Positions 6,969 through 17,100 of a DNA stretch of 25,311 nucleotides are shown here, piece by piece. Positions within the stretch are counted from its first letter, which is position 1. Every line of letters starts with the position of its first letter. The notes beneath the pieces were generated by a model. It worked only from the letters and a program-made list of their open reading frames with translations, made no database searches and was not told where the DNA came from. Both the position numbers and the translations under genes were made by a program. The stretch comes from a virus, in the IMG/VR virus record IMGVR_UViG_3300027710_000121, positions 1-25,311 of that record, one strand, 5' to 3'.

Positions 6969-8348
6969 ATGGAAGAAAGAAATTTTGGATACCTTGGTTT
7001 TTCTTTTCAACAATCGTTGTTAAAAGCGATTATTGAAGACAGAAAATATGGTGAAACTATCATCGAAGTTTTGGAAACAAAGTTTTTTGATAACAACTCA
7101 TTTAGATATATTATCGAAAATGTTAAAGAATTATATTCATCATATGGTAAGATACCAAATTATGAAACTGTTATTCAAAAAATTATTTCAGAAAGTGGAA
7201 ATAAGGATAGCAATCGTATTCATATTGATACTTTGGAACAAATCAAAAATGATGAAAATGATGTAAACTTTGTAAAAGATAGAGCGTTAAACTTCTGTAA
7301 ACAACAAAATCTTAAAAAGGAATTAAAGTCTGTAAACCATATTATTGATAATGGTAACTTTGAAGAATACCATAAAATCGAACAAATTATTCAAAAAGCA
7401 CTACAAGTTGGTACGGATGATAATGATGTTGTCGATGTGTTCTTTGATATTGATTCTGCATTGGAAAAAGATTTTAGATTACCGATACCAACCGGTATTG
7501 TTGGCATTGATAACTTATTAAAAGGTGGATTAGGACGTGGTGAGTTAGGTATTATCTTAGCACCAACCGGTACGGGTAAAACAACAATCTTAACTAAGAT
7601 TGCCAACACCGCTTTTAATTTGGATAGTAATGTTTTACAAATATTCTTTGAGGATAACCGTGATAACATAAGAAGAAAACATTTTACCATTTGGACAAAT
7701 GTTGAACCTGATGACCAACCTGAATATGCTGAGGAGGTAAAAGAAAAAGTGCTTGAAGCACAAGCTCGTTCTAAGGGTATACTAAAGATGATAAAGATGT
7801 CAAGCGATGACGCAACTATATCTAAAATTAAGTCAAAGATTAGAAAACTAATCTCTGAAGGTTTTAAACCCGATATGTTAATTTTAGACTATGTGGACTG
7901 TGTTAGTTCGGATAAGAGTGTCGATGGCGAAGAGTGGAAAGGTGAGGGTTCTGTAATGAGAAGTCTTGAATCTATGACCACTGAATTTGACATGGCAATA
8001 TGGACAGCAACACAAGGTAGTCGCGATTCAATTTCATCGGAAGTTGTAACAAGTGACCAAATGGGTGGCTCAATTAAAAAAGCACAAATTGCTCACGTTA
8101 TTATTTCTATCGCTAAGACATTAGAACAGAAAGAACACAATTTGGCAACATTAAGTTTATTAAAATCACGTATTGGTCAAGATGGAATTATATTCCAAAA
8201 TTGTAAATTCGATAATAAAATGTTAATTATTGATACCGATACTCAAAATACTTTACTTGGTCATGAAGAACAAAAGACACAAGATAGAGCAAACAGAGCG
8301 GCTGAAGCGTATAGAGCAAGACAACAAAGAGAAAATCAAACAATTTAA
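6969..8348 (+). CDS. 41: gp41/DnaB-like replicative DNA helicase
   Basis: This is the hexameric 5'-3' helicase that unwinds DNA at the replication fork and works with primase. The N-terminal ~150 residues are helical, as in DnaB-type N domains. After the linker, P-T-G-I-V-G-I-D-N-L-L-K-G-G-L begins the RecA-like domain. Walker A is A-P-T-G-T-G-K-T-T (residues 198-206). F-E-D-N at about 227-230 carries the catalytic-type Glu. Walker B is L-I-L-D-Y-V-D (304-310). T-A-T-Q-G-S-R (346-352) is the sensor-like strand. The length (459 aa) fits T4 gp41 (475 aa). The C-terminus is a charged, Gln-rich helix. The frame is intact. The stop lies 3 nt before the nrdB start. Confidence 0.88.
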   Translation: MEERNFGYLGFSFQQSLLKAIIEDRKYGETIIEVLETKFFDNNSFRYIIENVKELYSSYGKIPNYETVIQKIISESGNKDSNRIHIDTLEQIKNDENDVNFVKDRALNFCKQQNLKKELKSVNHIIDNGNFEEYHKIEQIIQKALQVGTDDNDVVDVFFDIDSALEKDFRLPIPTGIVGIDNLLKGGLGRGELGIILAPTGTGKTTILTKIANTAFNLDSNVLQIFFEDNRDNIRRKHFTIWTNVEPDDQPEYAEEVKEKVLEAQARSKGILKMIKMSSDDATISKIKSKIRKLISEGFKPDMLILDYVDCVSSDKSVDGEEWKGEGSVMRSLESMTTEFDMAIWTATQGSRDSISSEVVTSDQMGGSIKKAQIAHVIISIAKTLEQKEHNLATLSLLKSRIGQDGIIFQNCKFDNKMLIIDTDTQNTLLGHEEQKTQDRANRAAEAYRARQQRENQTI

Positions 8349-8351
8349 ATT

Positions 8352-9329
8352 ATGACTGAAAAAATACTACAAGACAACCCAGGACGGTTTGTCCTCTTCC
8401 CTATCGAACATAACGATATATGGAAATACTATAAACAACAAGAAGCATGTTTTTGGACTGCTGAAGAAATCGATTTGGCTCAAGATATTCAAGATTGGGA
8501 TTACAAATTGAATGATGATGAAAAACATTTTGTAAAACACATCTTAGCTTTCTTTGCGGCATCTGATGGCATTGTAAATGAAAACATTGCGTTGAACTTT
8601 GTGAATGAAGTACAATATACGGAAGCAAAGATGTTTTATGGTTTCCAAATCATGATGGAAAATATCCATAGTGAAACGTATTCGTTGTTAATTGATTCAT
8701 ATATCAAAGACAAAGAAGAACAATTAAATTTATTTAATGCAATTGAAACTATACCGGCAATCAAAAAGAAAGCTGAGTGGGCTATGAGATGGATTGAGAA
8801 AGGAACATTTACTGAACGACTTATTGCATTTGCGGCTGTTGAAGGTATTTTCTTTTCAGGTTCATTCTGTTCAATCTTTTGGCTAAAGAAACGTGGGTTA
8901 ATGCCGGGTTTAACATTTTCTAATGAGTTGATTTCACGTGACGAAGGAATGCACTGTGACTTTGCTTGCCATTTATCTAACAATCACATTCAAAATAAAT
9001 TATCAGAAGATAAGATTAAAGAAATTATCGTTAGTGCATTAGCAATTGAAAAGGAATTTATCTTGGAAGCACTACCGGTTCGTTTAATTGGTATGAACTC
9101 TGATTTAATGTCACAGTATCTTGAGTTTGTTACAGATAGATTATTAACAGCATTAGGATGTTCAAAGGTATACAATTCGGAAAATCCTTTTGATTTTATG
9201 CAGAACATTGCATTGCAAGGTAAAACTAACTTCTTTGAGAAACGCGTTGCTGAGTATCAAAAAGCGGGAGTTAATAATAAAAGTGATGAAAGCATTGAAG
9301 ATGCATTTAACGGAGATATAGATTTTTAA
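8352..9329 (+). CDS. nrdB: Ribonucleotide reductase small (R2) subunit, class Ia
   Basis: The subunit carries the diferric-tyrosyl radical used to reduce ribonucleotides to dNTPs. All expected ligands are visible: D72, E103, H106, E164, E198 and H201. The radical tyrosine Y110 has the E-x-x-H-x-x-x-Y spacing (E-N-I-H-S-E-T-Y). R-D-E-G-M-H-C-D and [10 protein letters not shown] are family signatures. The C-terminus, N-G-D-I-D-F, is the short peptide that docks on the large subunit. The sequence style is closer to eukaryotic/viral R2 than to E. coli R2. It is complete at 325 aa, without the introns found in T4 nrdB. It lies 3 nt after the helicase and 3 nt before nrdA; the order is B then A. 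Confidence 0.95.
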   Translation: MTEKILQDNPGRFVLFPIEHNDIWKYYKQQEACFWTAEEIDLAQDIQDWDYKLNDDEKHFVKHILAFFAASDGIVNENIALNFVNEVQYTEAKMFYGFQIMMENIHSETYSLLIDSYIKDKEEQLNLFNAIETIPAIKKKAEWAMRWIEKGTFTERLIAFAAVEGIFFSGSFCSIFWLKKRGLMPGLTFSNELISRDEGMHCDFACHLSNNHIQNKLSEDKIKEIIVSALAIEKEFILEALPVRLIGMNSDLMSQYLEFVTDRLLTALGCSKVYNSENPFDFMQNIALQGKTNFFEKRVAEYQKAGVNNKSDESIEDAFNGDIDF

Positions 9330-9332
9330 AAT

Positions 9333-11756
9333 ATGAAAGTAAAAAAACGCGACGGTTCCCTTGAGGAAATGAGATATGACAAGATTACTAAACGGATTAG
9401 TATCTTATGTCACGATTTAAATATGGAATACATTGACCCTACCTATGTTACATTAAAAGTAACACAAGGTATCTATGATGGTATTTCAACAATTGAATTA
9501 GATAAATTGGCGGCAGAGACTGCGGTTGCAATGACCACAACACACCCTGATTATTCTAAGTTGGCCGGTAGAATTGAAGTATCAAGTTTACACAAGTCAA
9601 CACCAAAAAAGTTTTCACAGTGCATTAGAGAATTACATTCATTTATTGAGCCAAGAACAGGAAAGCAGTCATCATTAATTGATACGCAACTTTATAAGTT
9701 TGTCCTTGAAAATAGAGAAACTATTGATGCTGCAATTGTTATGGATAGAGATTTTGATTTCGATTATTTTGGTATCAAAACTTTAGAACGTTCTTATCTT
9801 ATTAAGATTGGACAAAAAATTGTAGAAAGACCACAATACCTATATATGAGAGTCGCGTTAGGTATTTGTAACTTTAATCTTGAAGAAGGTTTGAGAATCT
9901 ATCACGATTTGTCAAAACATCTTTATACACACGCAACACCAACATTATTTAATGCAGGAACTCCAAGACCACAGATGTCTTCTTGTTTCTTAATTGGTAA
10001 CAAAGGTGATGACATTAACGGACTATTTGATACATTAGGTGATGTTGCAAAGATTTCTAAGTGGGCGGGTGGTATTGGATTACACGTACATGATGTTCGT
10101 GCTAAAGGTTCATATATTAAGGGAACCGGTGGAGAATCTGATGGTTTATTACCAATGATGAAAACTTATAATGAAGTTGCTCGTTGGATTAACCAAGGTG
10201 GTAAGCGTAAAGGTTCATTTGCGGTATATTTGGAACCATGGCATGCAGATGTTATGGAGTTCATTGAATTAAGAAAGAACCATGGTAAGGAAGAAATGAG
10301 AGCAAGAGATTTGTTCTTGGCTTTATGGACTCCCGATTTGTTTATGAAACGTGTTGAAGAAGACGGTAATTGGACATTGTTCTCACCTGATGAAGCACCG
10401 GGTTTATCTGATGTATATGATACACCGGAAGACAAGAAATTCACAGAGTTATATGAATCATACGAACAACAAGGTTTGGGTCGTCAAACAATCAAAGCAA
10501 GAAAGTTAATGGATGCAATCCTAACTGCGCAGATTGAGACCGGTGTTCCATACATGTTATATAAGGATGCTGCGAACTATAAATCAAATCAAAAGAACTT
10601 GGGTACTATTAAGTCATCTAACTTATGTACTGAAATCATTGAGTATAGCTCACCAACAGAGCAAGCTGTTTGTAATTTAGCATCGATTGCATTACCAAAG
10701 TATATTGTTGACGAGGAATTTGACCATCAGTTATTATATGATGCAACATATCAAATTGTTAAGAACTTAAACAATGTAATTGATTTAAACTTTTATCCAA
10801 CTGCGGAGACAAAGTTATCAAACTTTAAACACAGACCGGTTGGTTTAGGTGTTCAAGGTTTAGCTGACGTTTTTTGTATCTTAGGATTACCATTTGAATC
10901 AGATGACGCAGATAAATTACAAACAGATATTTTCGAAACAATTTATTTTGCGGCATTAACGTCTTCAAAAGATTTGGCAAAATTACACGGTGCGTATGAG
11001 TCAATTGATGGGTCACCAATTTCACGTGGAGAATTTCAATATCAAATGTGGGGTAAAACAGATGAAGATACTTCAGGTCGTTGGGATTGGAAATCATTAC
11101 GTAAAGAAGTTGTAAACAATGGTGTTAGAAACTCATTATTAGTTGCACCGATGCCAACAGCATCTACAGCACAAATTTTGGGTAACAACGAATGTTTTGA
11201 ACCATTTACAACAAACTTATATGCAAGAAGAACATTGGGTGGTGAGTTTATTGTAATTAACCAACACTTAGTTAAAGATTTATTGAAGTTTGATTTATGG
11301 AACGAAGAGATTAAAAATAAAATCATTATGGAAAATGGTTCTATTCAAAACATCCCTGAGATTCCAACTGAATTGAAAGAAATCTATAAAACAGTATGGG
11401 AGATGTCACAAAAGAAAATATTGAACATGGCAGCAAACCGTAGTGTTTATATTGACCAATCTCAATCAATGAACTTATTTATTAGTGGGGTGAATAAAGC
11501 TAAGTTATTGGCGGCACACTTACACGGATGGAAGTTGGGGTTAAAAACGGGTATGTACTACTTACGTTCTACATCTGCTGTCGACGCTATGAAGGGATTA
11601 GGTATTGATACTTCAACAGTTAAGCCTGCAGAACCATCACAAGTTTTTCCAACACCCAATAATAATTCACTGATTAGTGAAAGCACACCGGAGGTTGAGA
11701 TGACTATTGAAAGACCGTCTGACTCACCATTTGACTGTGAAGGTTGTGGTTCTTGA
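9333..11756 (+). CDS. nrdA: Ribonucleotide reductase large (R1) subunit, class Ia
   Basis: This is the catalytic and allosteric subunit for making dNTPs, paired with NrdB. An N-terminal ATP-cone begins K-V-K-K-R-D-G-S (residues 2-9). Active-site redox cysteines are C218 (M-S-S-C-F-L) and C447 (A-V-C-N-L-A-S). The thiyl radical site is C432 with N430 and E434 (S-N-L-C-T-E-I). The numbering is almost that of eukaryotic R1 (218, 429, 444). The S-V-Y-I-D-Q-S-Q-S-M-N block carries the radical-transfer region. The tail ends F-D-C-E-G-C-G-S, giving the C802/C805 pair for re-reduction by thioredoxin or glutaredoxin. The N-terminal cone suggests dATP control. The 807-aa frame is intact. It is the last gene of the block and is followed by a strong terminator. 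Confidence 0.95.
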   Translation: MKVKKRDGSLEEMRYDKITKRISILCHDLNMEYIDPTYVTLKVTQGIYDGISTIELDKLAAETAVAMTTTHPDYSKLAGRIEVSSLHKSTPKKFSQCIRELHSFIEPRTGKQSSLIDTQLYKFVLENRETIDAAIVMDRDFDFDYFGIKTLERSYLIKIGQKIVERPQYLYMRVALGICNFNLEEGLRIYHDLSKHLYTHATPTLFNAGTPRPQMSSCFLIGNKGDDINGLFDTLGDVAKISKWAGGIGLHVHDVRAKGSYIKGTGGESDGLLPMMKTYNEVARWINQGGKRKGSFAVYLEPWHADVMEFIELRKNHGKEEMRARDLFLALWTPDLFMKRVEEDGNWTLFSPDEAPGLSDVYDTPEDKKFTELYESYEQQGLGRQTIKARKLMDAILTAQIETGVPYMLYKDAANYKSNQKNLGTIKSSNLCTEIIEYSSPTEQAVCNLASIALPKYIVDEEFDHQLLYDATYQIVKNLNNVIDLNFYPTAETKLSNFKHRPVGLGVQGLADVFCILGLPFESDDADKLQTDIFETIYFAALTSSKDLAKLHGAYESIDGSPISRGEFQYQMWGKTDEDTSGRWDWKSLRKEVVNNGVRNSLLVAPMPTASTAQILGNNECFEPFTTNLYARRTLGGEFIVINQHLVKDLLKFDLWNEEIKNKIIMENGSIQNIPEIPTELKEIYKTVWEMSQKKILNMAANRSVYIDQSQSMNLFISGVNKAKLLAAHLHGWKLGLKTGMYYLRSTSAVDAMKGLGIDTSTVKPAEPSQVFPTPNNNSLISESTPEVEMTIERPSDSPFDCEGCGS

Positions 11757-11783
11757 TAAATTATAATACATCAACATAAACAT

Positions 11784-11809
11784 AATCCCGGCTTAGGTCG
11801 GGATTTTTT
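11784..11809 (+). terminator. Intrinsic terminator after nrdA
   Basis: AATCCCG at 11784-11790 pairs with CGGGATT at 11799-11805. G-C to G-T extension inside the stem leaves a TTAG loop, and a T tract follows to 11809. It lies 27 bases after the nrdA stop and ends the replication/nucleotide block. Confidence 0.87.
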
Positions 11810-11846
11810 ATTTATTACCATTTCTATATTGTTTATATTTATAGGT

Positions 11847-12299
11847 ATGGCAGTAAAATATGGAATAGAATTTCCTTTCAGAGAAAGTCGTGATGGTAGT
11901 TTTGTAAAGATGACATTATCACCTGAAAGAGAAATTAGAACAAATCTTATTCATCTATTATTAACTAGAAAGGGTTCAAGATATTTCTTACCTGATTTTG
12001 GTACCCGTTTATATCAATTTATCTTTGACCAAAACGATGCGGTAACATTCGATTTAATTGAAAGTGAAATAAGAGATTCGGTTAGAAAATATATCCCCAA
12101 TCTTGATATTACAAGATTAGATGTTATGTCGGCGGAAGATGACCCCGATGGAACACGTTCATTTAATCAAGATGAGGACGAAAGATTATTTAGAGTATCT
12201 GACGCCTCAACTAAACCATATACTGCGGTGGTTAAAATAGAATACACGGTTAATAACGGAGCATTTACATCTTCGGATTTTGTAATTATCAACATTTAA
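11847..12299 (+). CDS. 25: gp25-like baseplate wedge protein
   Basis: This is a baseplate wedge component of contractile tails, related to T4 gp25 and the TssE/lysozyme-like family. The signature is clear: D-G-S-F-V-K-M-T-L-S-P-E-R-E-I-R-T-N-L, then L-L-T-R-K-G-S-R-Y-F-L-P-D-F-G-T-R-L, then F-I-F-D. The remaining part has the usual I-E-S-E-I-R-D-S-V helix and a C-terminal V-K-I-E-Y-T-V strand. I chose the ATG at 11847, giving 150 aa (T4 gp25 is 132). An upstream TTG at 11829 would add six residues inside an AT-rich promoter-like stretch and is less likely. It is followed 1 nt later by the gp6-like gene, the standard pairing in baseplate clusters. Confidence 0.9.
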   Translation: MAVKYGIEFPFRESRDGSFVKMTLSPEREIRTNLIHLLLTRKGSRYFLPDFGTRLYQFIFDQNDAVTFDLIESEIRDSVRKYIPNLDITRLDVMSAEDDPDGTRSFNQDEDERLFRVSDASTKPYTAVVKIEYTVNNGAFTSSDFVIINI

Positions 12300-12300
12300 A

Positions 12301-14133
12301 ATGGCAAAAAAGATTTCATACGCAACAAGAGATTTTGCGGGATTAAGACAAGAATTAGTAAACCTAACAAAAGAGTATTATCCTGACTTAGTAAAAAATA
12401 CTAACGACGCATCAATATTTTCAGTGTTATTGGACTTAAATGCTGCGGTTGCCGATAACTTACACTTTCACATTGATAGAGTTTGGCAAGAAACTATGTT
12501 GGATTTTGCACAACAAAGACAATCATTATTTCATATTGCAAAAACATATGGTATTAAGATACCGGGTAATAGACCATCAGTTGCATTGTGTGATTTCTCA
12601 ATAAATGTTCCGGTTCGTGGTGATAAGGAAGATGAAAGATATCTTGGTGTTTTAAAAGCGGGTGCTCAAGTATCGGGTGCGGGTCAGGTATTTGAAACAT
12701 TGGAAGATATTGACTTCTCAAATCCTTTTAACACTAAAGGTGAACCCAATAGATTAAAAATACCAAATTTTGATAGCAACAATACATTAATTTCATATAC
12801 AATCACAAAAAGAGATGCTGTTGTTAACGGTGTTACAAGAATTTACAGAAGAGTAATGACTGAGTTAGACCAAAGACCATTCTTTAAAATATTTTTACCC
12901 GAACAAAATATTTTAGGTGTGACATCTGTTATACATAAAGAAGGAACAAGTTTTGGTGCTAACCCAACAAGTTCGGAATTTGAATCGGGTGCCAATAGAT
13001 GGTACGAAGTAAAAAGTTTAATTGAAGATACATTATTCTTACCTGACCCAACAACCGCATCTGACAAAGATAATTTCAAAGCAGGTACGTATGTTCCCGT
13101 GAAAAATAAGTTTATCACAGAATTCACACCGGAAAGTTATTTCTCACTTACATTTGGTTCAGGAACTGTTGACCCATTAGATAATCTTGATGATTATATG
13201 AATGGTTCAATGAAAGTTAATTTAGGAACTTATCTAAATAATATTTCATTAGGCACAATACCTAAAGCAAACACAACATTGTTTGTTAGATATCGTATTG
13301 GTGGCGGTAAAGATTCCAACTTAGGTGTTGACGTAATATCAAATGTTGATAATATTGAATTCAATATAAGTGGTCCATTATCGTCAATTAATTCTCAAGT
13401 TGAACAATCATTACGTGTTACCAATGTAACACCTGCTGTTGGTGGTGCAGACCAACCAACAATTGAAGAGCTAAGAAACATGATTGGTTACAACTTTTCT
13501 GCACAAAATAGAGCGGTAACTTTAAATGATTATAAATCGTTAATTGAAACTATGCCCGGTACATTTGGTGCACCGGCAAAGGTTAATGTAATGGAAGAAG
13601 ACAACAAGGTTAGGGTTAAACTATTATCATATGATGATAATGGTAATTTAACTGACATAGTTTCAAACACCTTAAAAGATAATATCATTAACTACCTTTC
13701 AGAATACAGAATGATTAATGATTATATTGACATTCAAAGTGGTGAGGTTATTGACTTGGGCTTAGAGATTGATTTAATCACGGACAAAAACGCAACAACA
13801 ACCGATGTGGTTAAGACAACCATTCAAAATGTAATTACTTTCTTTGCAATTGAAAAACGCAAAATGGGTGACCCGCTATTTGTTGGTGACTTAATGAGAG
13901 AAATTGGTAATGTTACCGGTGTTGTTAACGTAATTGATATACGTGTTTATGGTAAAACCGGTGGTGATTATTCATTGTCTGAGGTTTCACAAGCTTATAA
14001 AGTTGCTTCGACAAAAGAAATACAACAGTACGACATGACAATTAACATGAAATCCAATCAAATTTATCAAATTAGATTTCCTAACGTTGACATAAAAGTA
14101 CGTACTAAAACTGTAGGAACGACTACATTTTAA
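12301..14133 (+). CDS. 6: gp6-like baseplate wedge protein (baseplate J family)
   Basis: Gp6 forms the wedge ring that clamps the baseplate and triggers sheath contraction. The N-terminus has the typical Y-A-T-R-D-F-A-G-L-R-Q-E-L. It is followed by D-L-N-A-A-V-A-D-N-L-H-F-H-I-D-R, where helices pack in the wedge core. Later parts show J-like features: N-R-A-V-T-L-N-D-Y-K-S-L-I at about residues 400-412, and G-D-L-M-R-E-I-G-N-V-T-G-V-V-N-V at about 534-549. The length (610 aa) is near T4 gp6 (660). It starts 1 nt after the gp25-like stop. A 53-nt gap with an AT-rich hairpin follows before the next large structural gene. Confidence 0.88.
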   Translation: MAKKISYATRDFAGLRQELVNLTKEYYPDLVKNTNDASIFSVLLDLNAAVADNLHFHIDRVWQETMLDFAQQRQSLFHIAKTYGIKIPGNRPSVALCDFSINVPVRGDKEDERYLGVLKAGAQVSGAGQVFETLEDIDFSNPFNTKGEPNRLKIPNFDSNNTLISYTITKRDAVVNGVTRIYRRVMTELDQRPFFKIFLPEQNILGVTSVIHKEGTSFGANPTSSEFESGANRWYEVKSLIEDTLFLPDPTTASDKDNFKAGTYVPVKNKFITEFTPESYFSLTFGSGTVDPLDNLDDYMNGSMKVNLGTYLNNISLGTIPKANTTLFVRYRIGGGKDSNLGVDVISNVDNIEFNISGPLSSINSQVEQSLRVTNVTPAVGGADQPTIEELRNMIGYNFSAQNRAVTLNDYKSLIETMPGTFGAPAKVNVMEEDNKVRVKLLSYDDNGNLTDIVSNTLKDNIINYLSEYRMINDYIDIQSGEVIDLGLEIDLITDKNATTTDVVKTTIQNVITFFAIEKRKMGDPLFVGDLMREIGNVTGVVNVIDIRVYGKTGGDYSLSEVSQAYKVASTKEIQQYDMTINMKSNQIYQIRFPNVDIKVRTKTVGTTTF

Positions 14134-14152
14134 AATGTTTTTTGTTTATAAT

Positions 14153-14177
14153 AATAGAAAATCGTTAGCTTTCTATT
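14153..14177 (+). promoter_or_regulatory. AT-rich hairpin in the leader of the 1298-aa gene
   Basis: AATAGAAA (14153-14160) pairs with TTTCTATT (14170-14177) across a 9-nt loop. It ends 9 nt before the ATG at 14187. A proper T tract is absent, so an mRNA leader structure seems more likely than a terminator. Confidence 0.4.
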
Positions 14178-14186
14178 TATTATAGT

Positions 14187-17100
14187 ATGATACAAAAACA
14201 CAGAATCTCCACCAATATTGGGGAAGACCAATTAGTTACAGTTGAGTTAAAGCAGGATTACGATTTTCTTGAGATTTTATCATTAAAATTTACTCAACAA
14301 GACGTATATACTTCAATCTGTGCCGACTATGGTGTTGTTTGTGGTAGAATTACCGCCAACAATGGTTTGGGTATCCCTAACGCAAGAGTATCAATTTTCA
14401 TTCCACTATCAGATTCAGATTCCGAAGACCCCGTAATTTCTAAATTGTATCCTTACACTTCGGTGGATATGAGAAACGATGAAAATTATCGTTACAATTT
14501 ATTACCCGCAAGAAAACAACATGGAGGACACATTCCAACCGGTACATTTCCTGACCAAAGAGATATTTTAACAAGAGAAGAGGTATTAGAAGTTTACGAA
14601 AAATATTATAGATATACGGTAAGAACAAATGATGCGGGTGACTTTATGATATGGGGTGTACCGGTTGGGGAGCAAAACATCCACGTGGATGTTGACTTAT
14701 CCGACATTAGTTGTTTTTCATTTAGACCGGATGACTTTATTAGAAAAGGTGCGGGTGTTGATGACTTCAAATCGACATATGAATTTAAATCTTCATCAGA
14801 TATTGATTCGTTACCACAAATAGTTTCATTTGACAAATCATTAACAGTTTACCCATTTTGGGGTAATCAAGACTTATGTGAGTTAGGTATCTCAAGAGTT
14901 GATTTTGACTTATCATCTTTGGGTATTAAGATAGAACCTATGGCTTATTTCATTGGTTCAGTTTATACGGATTCAGGAAACGTGGCAGTCGGTAAAGGGT
15001 GTGGTCCATCTAATAGAATGGGGGAAAAATGTTCATTAATTACTGGTGGTGCAAAAATTGAAGCCATTCGTTTTAAAAATGCAATGGACACATTGAATAG
15101 ACCAATACTTGAAGAATTTGAATTAAAAGAAGATGTTGATGAAGAAGGTTCATTTGTTATGAATTTACCGATGAACTCAGAATATCTATATACAAACGAA
15201 TTTGGCGAAAATGAAATTACTAACGACCCAAACAAAGGTGTGCCAACATCGGCTTGTTATCGTTTTAGGATAACAATGAACGATACACAATCCAATGGTA
15301 GTCGTTCTATGGGTTCTTATTTGGTACCCAACATTAGAGAGTACAGTAATGAAGACCAAGATTTATCATATAACTTCTCATTAAATTGGGAAGATTATCC
15401 AACAGGTGCCACAAATAATGATGTTATTTTTAGTAACATACAAGGTTCTTTTTACCCAAAAGATTATTTTTTTAGATTAACTTACAATAAGGTATATACC
15501 TTATCATCATTTATGGGTTCTTATTTCAGTTCAAATGGACTTGGAACACATACATATCTTGGTATTAAAGAGATAGCACCAAAGAAAGAAGACGATTGCG
15601 AAAGTTCAATCGTTACACCACCCGCAAACTGGGGTATGATGAATATTAATTTTGCAATATTACTTGCAATCACAATTAATATTTTTGAAAGAATTATATA
15701 TCAAGCATATATTGCAGTCATTCAAGTTTTGATATTACCATTTCAAAAAATTGTTGAATTTGGTCGGTTTAAGGTACTTGGATATAAATTTGATTTATTT
15801 GGTGGATTAGATTATGTTATAGAAGAATTACAGGACTTTGGAACTGTTCAATTAGGTATAACACCGTATCCCGATTGTGTGCAATGTAATAATATTAATG
15901 GTGAGGAAGTTACAAGAACATCAAATGGAATTACGAGCCCAACACAAATATATACCGTAGTTAAACGAGGTACTATTTATCCCGATAGTTTTTATTCGGG
16001 TACAGGTAGTAATAGTATTACTAATCCCGATACGAGTACTAATAAGTTATACCTAACAATACCAAGCGGTGTTTATCCCCCGCCATCAAATGCTTCGGGC
16101 GAACCAACATGGAGTCAAGTTGTACAAAATCCCTCAAAATATTACATTAGATTAAATGGGGTTGGATTTGGAAATCCACTTGGAATTTATGCATATACAA
16201 ACACAAATAACCCAAGTGACACTAACACATATTATTACACGGATAATTCGATTTACGATTACACCGTACCATCAAACAATAATAAAGGTGTGACATTTGA
16301 ATTATTTGATACAACACAGGTGCCAACAAATTCTCCATTATCAAATACGTCATCGGCAAGTGAATCATTACCAACGGGCTGCTCTCAATATATGACATTA
16401 TATAATGAATCGTATGCTAAAGAAACATATTGTGTTAACGGATTTACTTCAACATATGACGAATTAAAAACTGTTACAAGAACCACCGGTTTTAGTTGTA
16501 GTGGGGGTAAAAATCCTGCAGGTCAAGTAATATATAGTAGCAAAGGTAATGAATGTTCAAGATGTATAACGTGGTCAGGATATTCTGAATTTAGAAACGG
16601 TTTATATACAATCATACCTTTTGCTGAAAGTAAGAATTGGGGTGCAAATATTGCGGCAATTGATGAATACTGTAGAAGAAAATTGGTTGGAAAGTTATTC
16701 TGTGAGGGTTTAGTAAATTATTCGTTCTTAGATAATTGGTTGTCAGGTTCATTGTATTTCTTTCCATTTAAATCAAGAGTTGTTTGGGATGACGAAGAAA
16801 ATTTAGACATTAGCGATTACGCAACTTCATACTGTAAAGATTTAGTTTATTACAAAGTAGGAACAAAAGAAAATCCCGATAAGAGATTTTATTATCGTTC
16901 GTCTTGGTATAACCCTGTAACAAATAAATTTGACTCAGCAAGAGGAACATTGGCACACCCAACAACACTTGTTGATTTAGGTCCAAGAGACGAGTTTATT
17001 AAGGAGATATGTATTGACCCTAACTTAGACCCGAACTGCTCTGTGGTAAGGAATATAGGCCCAACATCGTATCAGGATATAAGACCTATCTTGGGATTAT

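Noticed and set aside
7033-7266. Second + strand open frame inside the helicase gene (also 19155-19358, 21500-21745 and 22018-22240)
   Set aside because: These are frame-shifted shadows of clear genes with no recognisable protein character.
8352-11756. Introns or inteins in nrdB and nrdA, as found in some T4-like phages
   Set aside because: Both frames are continuous with all catalytic residues at normal spacing.
11829-11846. TTG start extending the gp25-like protein by six residues
   Set aside because: The extension lies in an AT-rich signal-like stretch. The ATG at 11847 gives a normal gp25-type N-terminus.
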